Source: Scalesia atractyloides (Eukaryota; Streptophyta; Magnoliopsida; Asterales; Asteraceae). From it: a stretch of DNA of 64,000 bases. A model generated the notes under the pieces. It had not been told where the DNA came from. It did not search any database and worked only from the letters and a program-made list of their open reading frames with translations. Both the position numbers and the translations under genes were made by a program. The DNA lies in the NCBI GenBank assembly GCA_947069175.1, contig CAMTDV010000027.1, positions 41,615,369 through 41,679,368 of the forward strand, written 5' to 3'. Each line of letters opens with the position of its first letter. The stretch's first letter is position 1. Positions 22,150 to 33,000 of this stretch are shown piece by piece.

Positions 22150-23206
22150 AGTACTTGATCCGCGAAATACACGAAGGGTTATGCGGAATTCACGCCGGCC
22201 CACGCATGGACGTTGCAAAGATCATGAACGCCAGTTATTATTGGCCTGGCATGCACCTTAATGCGGTTGAAACATTGCGGAAATGCGCATCATGCCAACG
22301 CCATGCTACAAAGACACTACGCCCAAGAATGCCTTGATTCCGGTAACAACAGCGTGGCCCTTTCAACAATGGGAAATCGATATGGTGGGACCATTCCCAG
22401 ACGCTCCAGGAGCGGTGAAATTCATAATCGTTGCAGTCGATTATTTCACCAAATGGGTAGAAGCCAAACCCCTCGCATCCACCACAACAACTGTAGTGCA
22501 AAAGTTCATTTGGGAACACATCATATGCAGTTTCGGTCTGCGCATAGTCAGCGATAAAGGCCCCAATTTCGCAGCCGAAGAACTGCAGCAATGGATGAAA
22601 GAGATGCATATCGAACACGTTTTCATTTCGGTCGCGCATCCTCAAGGGAACGACCAAGTCGAAAGGATCAACAAAAGTATAGTCGAGGGAATCAAGACAA
22701 GGTTGGAAACAGCGCGCAGAGGGTGGGTAGATGAGTTGCCAAGCATCTTATGGGCTCATCGAACCATGCCCAAAACCAGCACAGGCGAAACTCCCTTTAG
22801 CCTTGTGTATGGGACGGAGGCAGTAATTCCTGCAGAAATAGGCCTCCCATCACCGCGCATGCTAGCTGCGCAAAAACAAAACAACAAGGAGGAGTGCAGG
22901 CTAGACTTGGACTTGCTAGAAGAAAGGCGTGAAAACACTGCCATCAATGAAGTAAAATACAACTCCAAACTAGAGAAATACTACAACACGCGATTCCGCA
23001 TATGCACCTTTTTACCCTGTGACTTTGTTCTACACAACAATGAGGCATCTAACGCCGAACGTCCTCGAAAACTGGCACCCAAGTGGGAAGGTCCTTATGT
23101 TATTCATGAAGTCTTGGGAAAAGGCGCATACACCCTTAAGCGCTTAGATGGAACAAGTGTCTCTAGGACATGGAATGCGCAGCAACTAAGACGGTGCTAC
23201 ATGTAA
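22150..23206 (+). other. integrase (Tat), split over two frames
   Basis: The HHCC zinc domain is at about 22155-22320 (HEGLCGIHAG to CASCQRH). The catalytic core is at 22350-22850: EIDMVGPF gives the first Asp, VSDKGPNF the second and NDQVERINK the Glu, all present. The C-terminal KLAPKWEGPYVI block is at about 23070-23105, and the frame ends at 23206. A frameshift near 22330 separates the zinc domain from the core. Confidence 0.85.
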
Positions 23207-23608
23207 ATCTCCAAGTTCATTATCTCTTGTCTATTCTAAAAAGCGGCTCATGCGCCCAATTATGTAATAGAGATAAGAGTTACTTCATGTCTTTTTTATC
23301 TTCATGTTTCGTTACAAATGCGCGGAACCACTTTGAGTATGCGCAAAAACACCTTGGTGCACAATGACTCGTAAAACATAAATCACTACCTACGCAGCAC
23401 TCATAAGAGCTGATATCCACGCGCGAGTTCATTACCAGTTTCATTCGCTATACTTGCACAAAGGTGGTTCATTTCACGCAATTATTGTAACAAAGAAGAA
23501 ACATTTCATTAAAGGATAAAAAAAAAGAAAAGTATATATACATACATAACCGCACCATGCGCGTCGCAAACAATGATCCTACAAGAATATTACATTAAGG
23601 ATCCGACA
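23207..23608. other. spacer between integrase and the antisense gene
   Basis: No coding signature on either strand. The convergent ends of pol (plus) and the antisense gene (minus) lie on either side, so 3' ends of both transcripts are expected here. Confidence 0.5.
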
Positions 23609-24223
23609 CTAGTCTTCTTCCTCAGCAGCGACCTCAGCGTCTTCTGGAAAGATATCCTTCAAACGGTCGACGGAGTCATCATGAGTAAGCGCCTCGCTTA
23701 CCAACTCCAATGCAGGGATTTCAAGGCGATTATCCCTGCTGCGCTTTCTCGAAGACAGCTCCAGTATTAACTCCGTGAGTGGAGGCATGGCTAGAATCCC
23801 ATGGAGTATCCAAGGCATAAGTGACTTGTTGTGCACACTCAGCATAGCCTTGCGCATGCCCATCATGGTGCGCAACAACCACCAATTTAGCCACTGCACC
23901 ATCCAGCTCCGCGAAGTTCACAATGGAATTGGCAATCTGCATATGCAAAGGAAAGATCAGAGCCATTCCATAAAGGTTAAAAAAATAACTAGAGAAGACA
24001 CTTATATGGCCAATCCCATGCTATTGAAGCCACAACATGTTGTTGGTGAGTGACTCCACCAACGATTCGGAGATGGCGCGGAGTTTTCAGAATCTTCTAA
24101 TTTTTTCTCTCCCGCCTCCACCTTCACCTCCGCCAACTGCAGCTTGCGCAGGAGGTCAACACTCTTCACCGAGGCTGCTTGGAGATCTTTCTTAGCGCTC
24201 GCTAAAGCAGCGCAAGCTTCGAC

Positions 24224-24298
24224 CTGTTTGTACACAACAAGGTTAGCATCATAACTTAGTAATTTTAAAGTGGAATAAAGATAAGGACAAGGGGGTAC
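24224..24298 (-). other. predicted intron in the antisense gene, coiled-coil part
   Basis: Donor GAA|GTACCCC at 24298 and acceptor AAACAG|GTCGAAGC at 24224. It is 75 bp, phase 0. Joining the exons keeps the coiled-coil frame (SEQKE then VEACAALAS). Because 75 is a multiple of three, the frame also reads through the intron. Confidence 0.55.
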
Positions 24299-25625
24299 TT
24301 CTTTCTGCTCGCTGTGCTCGCGTTGCACATTGGCTTGTGCAATCAAGGCAACAACCACCTCCTTCTCTTTCCTCTCGCCCGCCACAGCAGCGCGCAACTG
24401 GGCCAGTTCATCCCTCAGGGATTTCTTCTCACTGTTATCCTTTTCACAAGCCTCTTTCCACAACTTGCGCTCCTCAGCAAGTTTGGTATTCGAGGCCTCG
24501 GCCCGATTTTTCCATCCCTGCGCATACCACCCTTCAATTAGCTGACTATCAGCGAAGGCAGTCTCCTTTGCCAACACCGCAGCTTCACGCGTAGCCACTT
24601 GGGCTCACTCCTTACCAAGAGACTCTTAAGCAGCCTCCAGATTTTTCTTTTGTTTCACCAGGCCCAGCAATTTACGAACAATCTTATAGGTCACTGAGGC
24701 GGACCTCGCAGTTGCCTGGAGGTACGTATGATACGTCTCTTCTTCTTCACGATCAGAAAGAAAACGTACCTCCGTTGGGGGGGAAAGCTCCTTTAAAAAA
24801 CTCACGGCACGCCGGCCAGTGAGAAAAGTCATCTCCTTTCTCCAATTTCCACACTGGAGTGTGGATCTCTTCAGCATGGGCGGAGGAGGACCTATAATAA
24901 TGATCCCCCGGAGTCTCATCCCGGCGGACGGGAGAAAAACCAAGGGCGGCAGATCCCGCGCCACCCTTAGGTAACGGTTCCTCCACATGCATTTGTCGAG
25001 CACTGGTCTGACCTTCTTCGGCAGACGCCGCTCCCGATGGCTCCGCCCCACCAACATGAACCGTGCCACCCAAATGCGTGGGTTCTTCCCCCACCACAAT
25101 GGGTTCTTGCACAACGAACCCCGATTCTTCCACTTCCATGGAAGGTTCCCCAAGATCCACCCGTGATTCCTCAATAACAACCACAGGTTCTTCAATATCC
25201 TGTTGTAGTTGCGTCAATGGAACACCCGAAGTTTCCAAAACTGGGGAACCTACATTAGTACCCATACCACGACCTTCCACCTCCACGTGAGGCACCTCCC
25301 TCACGCCGACCTACATTAGTGATCCCAAATCCGCCCGCTTCCCAAAATGTCTCCGCGCAACCTTTTTAGGGGGTTGCGCAGAGGTCCTCCTTCGGGCGCC
25401 TTTTTCGCTTCAAAGGCACTTCCGGGACCTCCTCAACTTTTTCCGGGCTAACAGGTTCGGTGCAGCCCTCTTTGCACCTACAGGTTCAAGACCCTCCCAT
25501 GAGTCAGAGATGACCACATAAGTTTTCCACTTGTCAGTGATAACTCGCTTACCTTTAGGAGGGTCTGCCCCGGGTTGAGCTGCCTCCTTCTCAGTCACCG
25601 TGCTCGACCCTGCGCGTCTCTTTTT

Positions 25626-25630
25626 CTTGT
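25626..25630. other. target-site duplication CTTGT, left copy
   Basis: CTTGT lies before TGAAGGAACC and is repeated at 26926-26930 after CCCCTTCA. Confidence 0.92.
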
Positions 25631-25912
25631 TGAAGGAACCCTAGATCAGCTAGACCGGAGTCAAGGTAGATCTATGGAATGGGCTCTGCATAAAAGGGTT
25701 AACCCTCCGTTTGGTTTCACGATGAGATGATGAATAAAACAATACTCCGGCTGATCCTGCAAAACAGAACACTGTTAGCTCGCCACGGGGAGAAGGGGGG
25801 TTCCCTCCGTGACCACCCTCCGATGTAAGAATAAGTACAGGTAGTCGGAAGTAAGTATTGTAAGTGAGAGAGTAGTTGAGTGTGAATACCTTTCCTTGAA
25901 CTCCAAGTTACT

Positions 25913-25920
25913 TATTTATA
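25913..25920 (-). promoter_or_regulatory. TATA box of the inverted solo LTR
   Basis: GGCTATAAATAAGTA on the minus strand. It points in the same direction as the interrupted antisense gene, so it could drive its 3' exons. Confidence 0.5.
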
Positions 25921-26410
25921 GCCGGTGTTTGGCGCCAAAAAGAGAGATTGTTAACGTTAACGGAATCTTTTGTTATTCCGTTAACGTTTGTTGGCAATCT
26001 GTTAGTGCACATGGATCGTGAGCTCATCAGCGGTTAAGGGAGGCGCCACGTGTCAACATGAGATCACTACATCTTATGAATGTGAGCATGCCATCACCGT
26101 GATCTTCCTCAGCCGTCCAGATGCTGCCATGTGGCAATTGGTTATAACCGAAAAGATGCTTGCACGATTGGGTGTTAATGGCTTCTAGAAGGTTTCACAA
26201 CTGTTATCCATCTATCATTCGCCACGTGTACATTCTGTTATAACAGAAAAGATTCCCTTTGCTTTTGCACCAAGGATTTTGCTAAGGGAAAGTTTCTCAG
26301 GATTTACTGTTTCCTTGCGCGGGAAGCACAAGTTAGTTAACTGATCTTCCTTTTTCTCCTTGCTGCTTAGCGCAACGTTTGGTGGACGCTTGCTTTGATA
26401 TAAATATCTG

Positions 26411-26790
26411 AGCAAGGTAGTTAAATGAAGCATTATCAGACAAGAATGTTCAAGGTTAACTTTGAACCTTGCGCGAGCCCGCGCAAGGTAGTTAAATGAA
26501 GCATTATCAGACAAGAATGTTCAAGATTAACTTTGAACCTTGCGCGAGCCCGCGCAAGGTAGTTAAATGAAGCATTTATCCAAAAAGAGTGTTCAAGGTT
26601 AACTTTAAACCTTGCGCGAGCCCGCGTAAGGTAGTTAAATGAAGCATTATTAGACAAGAATGTTCAAGATTAACTTTGAACCTTGCGCGAGCCCGCGCAA
26701 GGTAGTTAAATGAAGCATTTATCCAAAGAGAGTGTTCAAGGTTAACTTTGAACCTTCCGCGAGCCCGCGCAAGCTAGTTAAATGAAGCTT
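26411..26790 (-). repeat. 71-72-bp tandem repeats with a hairpin core
   Basis: Five copies of CCTTGCGCGAGCCCGCGCAA-type sequence start at 26467, 26538, 26610, 26681 and 26753. The core is a perfect 9-bp inverted repeat with a 4-base loop in most units. The rest of each unit reads GGTAGTTAAATGAAGCATTA and a GTTCAAGGTTAACTTTGAA stretch, itself partly palindromic. The array occupies U3 of the solo LTR, the position of the ~57-bp array in the host LTR. Confidence 0.88.
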
Positions 26791-26925
26791 TCCTCTCTTG
26801 GATACTTGGCTAAAGTTCTAATAAATCTTATTTTGGAAAAGAAGTCTGCGCATAGTTTCCTTAGAAGTTATTAATGGGTATGGTTTCCTTGATTGGCACA
26901 AGGTTTTTGGGACCAAACCCCTTCA

Positions 26926-26930
26926 CTTGT
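26926..26930. other. target-site duplication CTTGT, right copy
   Basis: Matches 25626-25630. Confidence 0.92.
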
Positions 26931-26933
26931 GAT

Positions 26934-27030
26934 CTGGGCCAATGCCCAAATCTATCAGAGCGCCTACACTTAAACAAGGACAACAAATAAGTCACCTGCA
27001 AAGGTGCGCAAGTAAACGATCAAGACTCAC
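26934..27030 (-). other. predicted intron in the antisense gene
   Basis: Donor ACTG|GTGAGTCTTG at 27030 and acceptor TTGGCCCAG|ATCAC at 26934. It is 97 bp, phase 1. Joining PTPAT to the next exon gives a clean Asp codon and continues into the basic KKKRRAG stretch once the solo LTR is set aside. Confidence 0.65.
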
Positions 27031-27183
27031 CAGTTGCTGGCGTAGGGGCCTCTAGGTCCGCGTCCTTGATCAGGGCAAAATTGTCCAGGACTTGCGCGTA
27101 CCAGGTTGGCTCATCCGGCTTCAAGGGAAGCTTCTCCATTCGCCCTTCCTTCCTCTGGAAGGCGGCCAAGAACAATGGGGCTC

Positions 27184-27261
27184 CTGAAAACACAATGCAC
27201 GCATGATGAACAAATACACAACTCATAATCAAGGAAGAAACAAGAAAACAAGAATGCTTAC
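27184..27261 (-). other. predicted intron in the antisense gene
   Basis: Donor CGCA|GTAAGCATT at 27261 and acceptor GTGTTTTCAG|GAGCC at 27184. It is 78 bp, phase 1, and T-rich before the acceptor. The spliced frame reads VEGNR then APLFLAAFQRK, as in related antisense proteins. Confidence 0.65.
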
Positions 27262-28081
27262 TGCGATTGCCCTCAACATACACTGGTCGAGACCGACGGT
27301 CGAATCCCCACACCAGGCTCATCCCCGCCGCCACCAGTACCTTCTCTGACAACTGAATTGCCGGAATCTCTTTCAAGTCACAATACCAGGCGTCAAGCAC
27401 TGGTATTGGGGGGTCTCCGCCGGAATCTCTTCCTGCACCCGGAACACCATAGGCGCCGGTATAACACCGGCCTTCACAAAAAAAGAATTTTGCCTTCCAA
27501 TCATGGAAGGACTTGGGGGGAGAGAGCAAAATTTTCCTTGCCTGCGCACGGTGCTGAAAAAGAATAAAACCCCATTGAGCAATGGAGTTGTTAAAAAATA
27601 CGAAACCGGTAAATGGTGGGAACAGACCCATACGATCGGCAGAGAAACTCAAAATGCTTGATTTTCACCATTCCCAGCGGATTCAACTGGGAAAGGTGGA
27701 ATCCATAATACTGCAGCACTTCCAAAAAGAACTTGGTGGCGGGCAACCGGAAGTTCCCCTCACCAAAGAAATCCTAGAAGAGGGTGATATAACCCGCCGG
27801 AGCATCAGCAGCAGTCTCACCCTCCGCCGACAACCGGGCATCCCAAGTGGGAGGAAACCGGAAGTGTGACACAATCTCATTAAGCGCCTGCCGGCTCAAC
27901 TTACAAGCCAACAAAAGAGGCGGAGCAGCGGTAGCTTCAGGCTCCCTGGATGCCATCAGAGGCAAAGAAAGAAAAGAAATTTTTTGAAAAAAAATTCTGA
28001 AGGACTAAAGAACTAAACAAGACTCAGAGGAAAAGTTTGAAGAAATGCGAATGAATGAAGAAAACATTACCAGAGCACCTC

Positions 28082-28089
28082 TATTTATA
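28082..28089 (-). promoter_or_regulatory. TATA box of the antisense gene
   Basis: The minus strand reads GCGCTATAAATAGAGG, about 125 bp upstream of the antisense ATG at 27956. This is a normal plant distance and independent of both LTR promoters. Confidence 0.6.
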
Positions 28090-28489
28090 GCGCTCACATT
28101 TAATGCGCTGGGAGAACGTGTCTCACACGTGGTGATGGGAACCAATCATAGACGGAAGCATGGCGAGCAAGTGGGTAGTGACGGTTAACGTGCGCGCGTG
28201 GTTAACACGCTCTCTGCCAACTCATTTAATGAATGGCAGACTAAGTGGCTGAGTGCACGCTACAACTGTCAGACGTCTTTTCAACTCCCACTTTTTCTCA
28301 CCAAACCACCTGCAGAGTCAGAAGATTAGATTTTCGAATTCCAAGAGTTGAAGACAAAACGTTTCCTTCATACAAACGTTTCCTCTCAACACTTAGCAAA
28401 ATTTTCGCCACCACATTAACGGTGCAAGCAACAACTCTACTAGTCCAGCACTCCTCCCACCTTACAACACGCGCATAGGAGCATCACTG

Positions 28490-28502
28490 GACTGGGGGGA
28501 CT
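28490..28502 (+). promoter_or_regulatory. polypurine tract of the Tat element
   Basis: GACTGGGGGGACT lies immediately before the 3' LTR start TGAGG at 28503. Confidence 0.6.
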
Positions 28503-29633
28503 TGAGGAGGTATGGTCCCAAATGACCATACCTTCGACCAAATGTCTACAAGGATAACCTTGCGCGCAATGGTGCGTCTTCCTTAGCATTTATAGGTCAC
28601 ACAATGAACCTTGCGCACTCAGCACAACAGTGAATTAGACCAGCATTTATAGGTCACACAATGAGCCTTGCGCACTCAGCGCAACGGTGAATTAGAACAG
28701 CATTTATAGGTCACACAATAAGCCTTGCGCCCTCAGCACAACGGTGAATTAGACAAATACAATTAAGTCACACAACGAGCCTTGTGTACTCGCCACAACG
28801 ACAAGTTAGACTTAAGCGCGTAGGTTACTGGACCCTGCGTACAACAACATTCATCTGAGCTGCAAATCCTAATAACCTTGCAAGGACAAGACACACATGA
28901 GATACACCTCATAGTCTTGGGACAAAAGGAAATACTCCTGACACCCTACACTAGCGGGAAAAACCTGGACAGCCCTCGCAGAGGGGGTAACCACTAAGAT
29001 GTGTTGACCATACCCTAGTGTACGAAATGGCAGAACTGTGACCAAAGGTTACTCGGCAGGTTGCGTGTAACAGTGCCCATGACAAGTGAGGCAAATGTCA
29101 GACCATACACCAACCACGTCTCTGCCATTGATTGTTCCACCTTCTCCACTTTCGGCTGGCAACAGGCCTGACACCAGAAACGGCTGCCCCTACACGTGGC
29201 ACCACTCAACATCTGACAAAGCACACCTCCTGACAGTGGACATTAATTCTCCTGCAGGGAACGTTTAATGTCTGGCGCAGAGGGACTAGAGGGATGTCTC
29301 TGGCTGTATGGGTCGGGCCTAACGCCCACCAGCACTTCTCCTGAACATACCCTTTCGGCTATAAATAAGTATCGGATCTCAGGCAAAACATATGTTTTAA
29401 CACACACAAGCTTACCACTACTTGCAATCACTTGCTTACCATCCTAGATACTTATTCTCACGCCGGAGTATGGTCACGAAGAAAACCACGCTTTTCCCGG
29501 TGATGAGACTAACGGCGTTGCCAGTTTTACAGATCAGCTGGAGCGAAAACCCAAAAAATGAAACGAGGAGGTAACATTTTATGCAGAAACACCCTGGTTA
29601 TGACTTATATATCTTCGGGTATCATTAGATTCA
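28503..29633 (+). repeat. 3' LTR of the Tat element
   Basis: Pairs with 7806-8947. It starts TGAGGAGGTATGG and ends ATTAGATTCA. The ~57-bp subrepeats are at about 28558-28800 and the TATA box at 29360-29367. After 29633 the sequence changes to unrelated A-rich DNA. Confidence 0.85.
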
Positions 29634-32389
29634 ACCGGCTATTAAAATGAGCACAACTAATTTCAGGATTATTAAAAAAACTTATCAATTATCACAACTA
29701 TTTATGTTCATAGAGTTAATACAAAGGTCAATTTAGTATGGATTGAGAAAAATATTTTTTCATAGAGTAATACAAAGCTCAAATTAGCATGGATTGAGAA
29801 AAATATATGAGTTCTATGTTACAAATAAGTTATTACACCTAACATTAATTTCATGAACCAAAAATAACCAACACTTCAATTCTTTAAGCAAAAAGAACTC
29901 TAACATGTATAAACATATCTAAATTAGTTTGCAACACTAACCTTTTTATACAAGTAAAATAAATGAAACTAGAAAACCGAGTCCTATTAGATTTATCTTG
30001 TAAAAAAAAGAACTTATTATGTAAATGATAACATTAGGAAAAAAAAAAAAGAAAGAACTTACAAAAATTAAACTAAAGACTAAAAAAGTAAATTTGTAGG
30101 AGCATAGGAACCTTACGAGTTTCCACCAATTAAAAAATAAGTTGAATCATCCACTTAAGGTCCAAACAAAACTTGGAAGAACTCAAGAAAAGTAGAAAAA
30201 AGAAACAACACCACATGGAATCGAACACGGGACGTTTAAACCGGTAGAAATGTACCAAAGAGTCAACTTGGTTAGATTTTTTTGTTAAAAGGTTTATATA
30301 TAAAATCGGTACATTTTAAACAATTTTGGACCCCTCGATATTATGGTTCCTGTGCGATGGCACATCCCGCACAGGCCGAAAGCCGGCCCTGTCCAATGGG
30401 ATAGGTTAGAATTGTGTTGTAGGGGTTTACCCCATCACAAACGATGACAAAGTACGTTCAAAAGAAAGAAAAGGAGATGACTTTGAAGCTATTTTATACT
30501 TTTAGCTTACTTAAAATGGGAACATTGTGTGTGATTACAATTTTTGTGTATTACTTGATCCTGAAGCATACGTTAGTACCAAAATTTATTCATTTCAATG
30601 GTTTAACCAGATAATTGTTTTTACTGCCATTCGTATGCACAATCCTTTTAATAGGGGTGCACAGAAAACCCAAACCCTAGAAAAACCAGGTTTTTAAACC
30701 TGAATTCGAAACTACCCGTAGGGTAGGGACCGGGTATGTATATTCTGTTCAATATCCGAACCCGGGTTTTCAGCATATCTGGGTTTCCATAAAACCCGTA
30801 CCCGGGTTTTCGTAATACCCAAACTTGTTGTGTACCACTCATTTTGAACGTTTAGAGCTTGTGTGAGGCTTTTTTGAGCAGATTTCAAGACATACGATAT
30901 GTATAAATAAAGGTTTCCATTATATTTCTATGTTTTATGCCAAAAAATGAATTGAAAAACCCGAACCCGGAAATAAGGTATTCTAATACCCGAGGATTAA
31001 TAATCCGAACCCGGATACACATGGTATAGATTTTCTGGCCAATACCCGGAGCCTAACCCAACCCAGGTTAACCAATACAAGAAAAATCAAAACTCATTGA
31101 TACCCGTACCCAAATATATACCCAAACTCAGATATTAATGACTCCATATTCCAAGGCCTTAAGTGTTGGATGGGCCCAAATCTACACTGGACTTCTTCTA
31201 TCCATTGATCCAATCTACATATGCAAAGATTACATTACCTATATATTAATTTTGCAAAAAAGAAAAAAAGAAAAAAAAACCCTCCTCTCGTAAGTACACT
31301 ATTCGATTTTGTTTGATTTTTGACTTTTTTTTCCTCTCTTCAATTTTTATTTACTTTAACCTTTTTTTTATTTTTATCTTTTATATAACCCTTATATTTT
31401 TCATCCTTTACATATTTGTCATACATTTTTCCTATTTTTAACCTTAACACTTTTTTTACTTTCAAATTTGGTTCCTGTACTTTACATTTTTTACAAGTTT
31501 ATTGTTTTACGATTTGTTCTGAATTTTGCGAGTTAACATGCTGCAATGCGAAAGTGTGGTTTAATGTTTTTACGTCTATTTTTACAGTTTAACGGCTCCG
31601 TCAAAACTCGCGAGGTCCTGATCTGACTTAGTTATTTTTTCTATATTTTACCTTTTCGGTTTAATTTTCGCGAGTTAACAAACTGTAACGTGTGTGCGTG
31701 ATTCATCATTTTTACGTTTACTTTTTGTTCGGCTTAACGGTCTCGTCGCAAATCGTAGATCTAGTTAATTTCTATAATATGACAAAATAACAGACTAGCT
31801 ACAATCAAAGATACCAAAAGCGGAAATTTTTAAGCATAAAACCCTCTAAAGCTTTCGTTCAACATTTCAGCATATTATTGAGAAAATATAAATGTACTTA
31901 ATCATATTTGTGACAAAGAGTTGATCTACCAATTCAATAAAAACAAATAAACTAGAAAATGACTCAACTTAAAAAAAAGATTGGTTTCACGCAGACTAGA
32001 GTTACGAGGCCCACAAGAAAAAAAAAAAAAAGAAAGCATCTCAAAAGGGTACTTGGACCAACTGGTCCAACATCTTCATCTTGAGGTTCGGTTTTGATAA
32101 GATGATTTTTCTCTAATTTTAGCATTTTTAGATTTTTAGTTTTAATTTCAAAACGCGTAAATCTTTAAACTTAGTGATTTACTTGTTTATTTAGCCAGTT
32201 AAATTAATTACTAGGCAGTCGATTTGAATTTTCGAGATTTAACTATACCTTTGATACCAACTATAGTTTTCATGTAAAGTGGATCTCTATGTGTTGTTTT
32301 CTCATTCAGTAATATATATATATCAACTTCCCTATGAACTATTCTGTTATTATGTGTTTTTGAGTTAATTTGACAACCTAACGTTTGTT
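29634..32389. other. A+T-rich spacer with transposon termini and small duplications
   Basis: No gene is recognisable. Contents: an imperfect ~50-bp tandem duplication at 29708-29808 (CATAGAGTTAATACAAAG twice); a hAT-like end at 30330-30394; a GGGTTTT/AAACCC-rich block at about 30648-31130 starting AGGGGTGCACAGAAAACCC, resembling a hAT-type MITE; and a diverged ~140-bp tandem repeat at about 31500-31765 around GCGAGTTAACA. The rest is poly-A/T and pyrimidine runs. Confidence 0.5.
30330..30394. mobile_element. possible hAT-type element terminus
   Basis: The stretch has an inner inverted repeat (CCTGTGCG and CGCACAGG) and ends GCCGGCCCTG, resembling the CAGGGCCGGC ends of a plant hAT/MITE group. 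The opposite end and an 8-bp duplication were not found, so only one terminus may remain. The assignment is from memory of such ends. Confidence 0.3.
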
Positions 32390-33000
32390 AAAAAAAAATT
32401 AGACAATTGGTGACCTGACGCACCAATGGCAATAAGATTAAATTACTAATCGATGATGAAGCAGGGAATTTGATTGTCCCTTTCTCCTTATCAGAAGTCA
32501 AGTTGGTCGTATAGGACTGTGGATCGGATAAGGCTCGAGACCTGGCATGTTTAATCACATCTTGATTAAGCATTATTGGGGAATTCTTGAATTGGATTTC
32601 TATAAGGTCATAGGGGAATTATTGAATTGAATTTCTATATGGTCATGGTACACTTTCACAAGGATGGAATCATTAATCGGGGTGTAGTTTGTCGTTTATT
32701 TCATTGGTCCCAAAAGGTATCAACCCGATTAGTCTTAATGATTACATGCCAATCAACTTCATAGGTTTTAGTAGTCGTAAACGGTTCACAAACATAGGAA
32801 TTTCAGTGCATGAAAGGAGTGAGGCAAGGAGACTCGCACTCACCCTTCCTCTTTGGAATCACAATGGAGGTTTTCCTAGTCATGATAAACCAAGCATACT
32901 CATTAGGGTTGCTGTACGAGGATGACGCCATCTTAATTGGGCAATGGTCAAAAGCAAGTTCAATGTATGTTATGAGATTTATTGTAACATTTGCAAAAAT
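32390..33000 (+). pseudogene. LINE (L1-type) reverse transcriptase relic
   Basis: Fragments of the plant L1 RT appear in order but in different frames. They are DCGSDKA and a YWGILELDF-like stretch (about 32510-32620), FISLVPKGINPISLNDYMPINFIG (32692-32770; normally F/LIPK...LNDYRPI), then GVRQGDSHSPFLFGITME (about 32817-32870) and LLYEDDAILIG at about 32910-32940 (the catalytic F/YADD is mutated to YEDD). Part of the RT between PINFIG and GVRQGD is deleted. There is no endonuclease part and no poly-A tail; it is a dead internal piece. Function in life: target-primed reverse transcription of the LINE RNA. Confidence 0.75.

Larger units (their letters stand above)
19288..23206 (+). pseudogene. 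pol: gag C-terminus and pol polyprotein of the Tat element
   Basis: This region would encode protease, reverse transcriptase, two RNase H domains and integrase, needed to copy and insert the element. The first long frame (19384-20595) covers the gag tail, protease and the N-terminal half of RT. Frame changes follow near 20545, 20670 and 20825, then a 450-codon frame (20757-22109) holds the RNase H domains. A TAA at about 22107 and a shift near 22330 split the integrase. Domain order and motifs are complete, but the frame is broken at least five times, so no polyprotein can be made. Immediately upstream is the nested gag-only element. Confidence 0.9.
25631..26925 (-). mobile_element. solo LTR of a related Tat family, inverted in the antisense gene
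   Basis: The plus-strand ends are TGAAGGAACCCTAG and CCCCTTCA, 1295 bp, with a perfect 5-bp duplication CTTGT. In its own orientation it starts TGAAGGGGTTTGGTCCC, close to the host LTR start TGAGGAGGTATGGTCCC. It shares the CTCCGGCTGATC block, the GTGGTGAGA-type block and the GGCTATAAATAAGT promoter with the host LTR. It has no internal region, so it is a product of LTR-LTR recombination. It separates codons of the third exon a few bases after the acceptor at 26933. Confidence 0.9.
23609..27956 (-). pseudogene. antisense gene of the Tat element (Transposase_28-like N-terminus)
   Basis: This gene runs against pol and has its own TATA box at 28082. It starts MASREPEATAAPP (ATG at 27954-27956) and continues with FRFPPTWDARL, TKFFLEVLQYYGFHLSQLNP, IKHFEFLC and KSFHDWKAKFFFCEG. 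These are the typical blocks of the 'putative gypsy type transposon' domain (PF04195), found antisense in plant Tat/Grande elements. An acidic EEP-rich stretch (about 24900-25250), a coiled coil rich in A, E, K and L (24010-24598) and an acidic end EDAEVAAEEED (23609) follow. Small in-phase introns are at 27184-27261, 26934-27030 and 24224-24298. Breaks: TAG at about 27771, a frameshift near 27600, the solo LTR at 25631-26925 and a frameshift near 25440. Its function is unknown even in intact relatives. Confidence 0.75.
27957..28502. other. promoter region of the antisense gene, up to the 3' LTR
   Basis: This stretch between the antisense start codon and the 3' LTR has no plus-strand coding signature. 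It holds a minus-strand TATA box (28082-28089) and a G-rich polypurine tract for the plus-strand element (28490-28502). Confidence 0.55.
7806..29633 (+). mobile_element. Ty3 LTR retrotransposon, Tat/Retand-like lineage, nested and decayed
   Basis: Two long direct repeats (7806-8947 and 28503-29633) bound a gag-protease-RT-RNase H-second RNase H-integrase order on the plus strand, followed by a 5.3-kb 3' region with an antisense gene. The extra RNase H between RT/RNase H and integrase, and an antisense gene downstream of integrase, are known hallmarks of plant Tat elements (for example Grande and Retand). Without the two later insertions the element is about 11.8 kb. Several stops and frameshifts in gag and pol show it is inactive. 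No clean target duplication is visible: GGTAT precedes the 5' LTR, and ACCGGCTAT follows the 3' LTR. Confidence 0.9.

Noticed and set aside
26215..26657. Minus-strand repetitive protein frame (NYLARARARFKVNLEHS repeated)
   Set aside because: It is the translation of the 71-72-bp U3 repeats of the solo LTR, not a protein gene.
26411..26790. CRISPR-like array
   Set aside because: Units are contiguous tandem repeats with no unique spacers, within a plant LTR.
7801..29643. Target duplication GGTAT / GGCTAT around the Tat element
   Set aside because: It needs a one-base insertion and a different LTR end (after AACC) than the related solo LTR supports; left as unresolved.
30648..31130. Complete hAT MITE beginning AGGGGTGCACA
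   Set aside because: The matching inverted end (TGTGCACCCCT) was not found, so only the resemblance of the left end is noted in the spacer entry.
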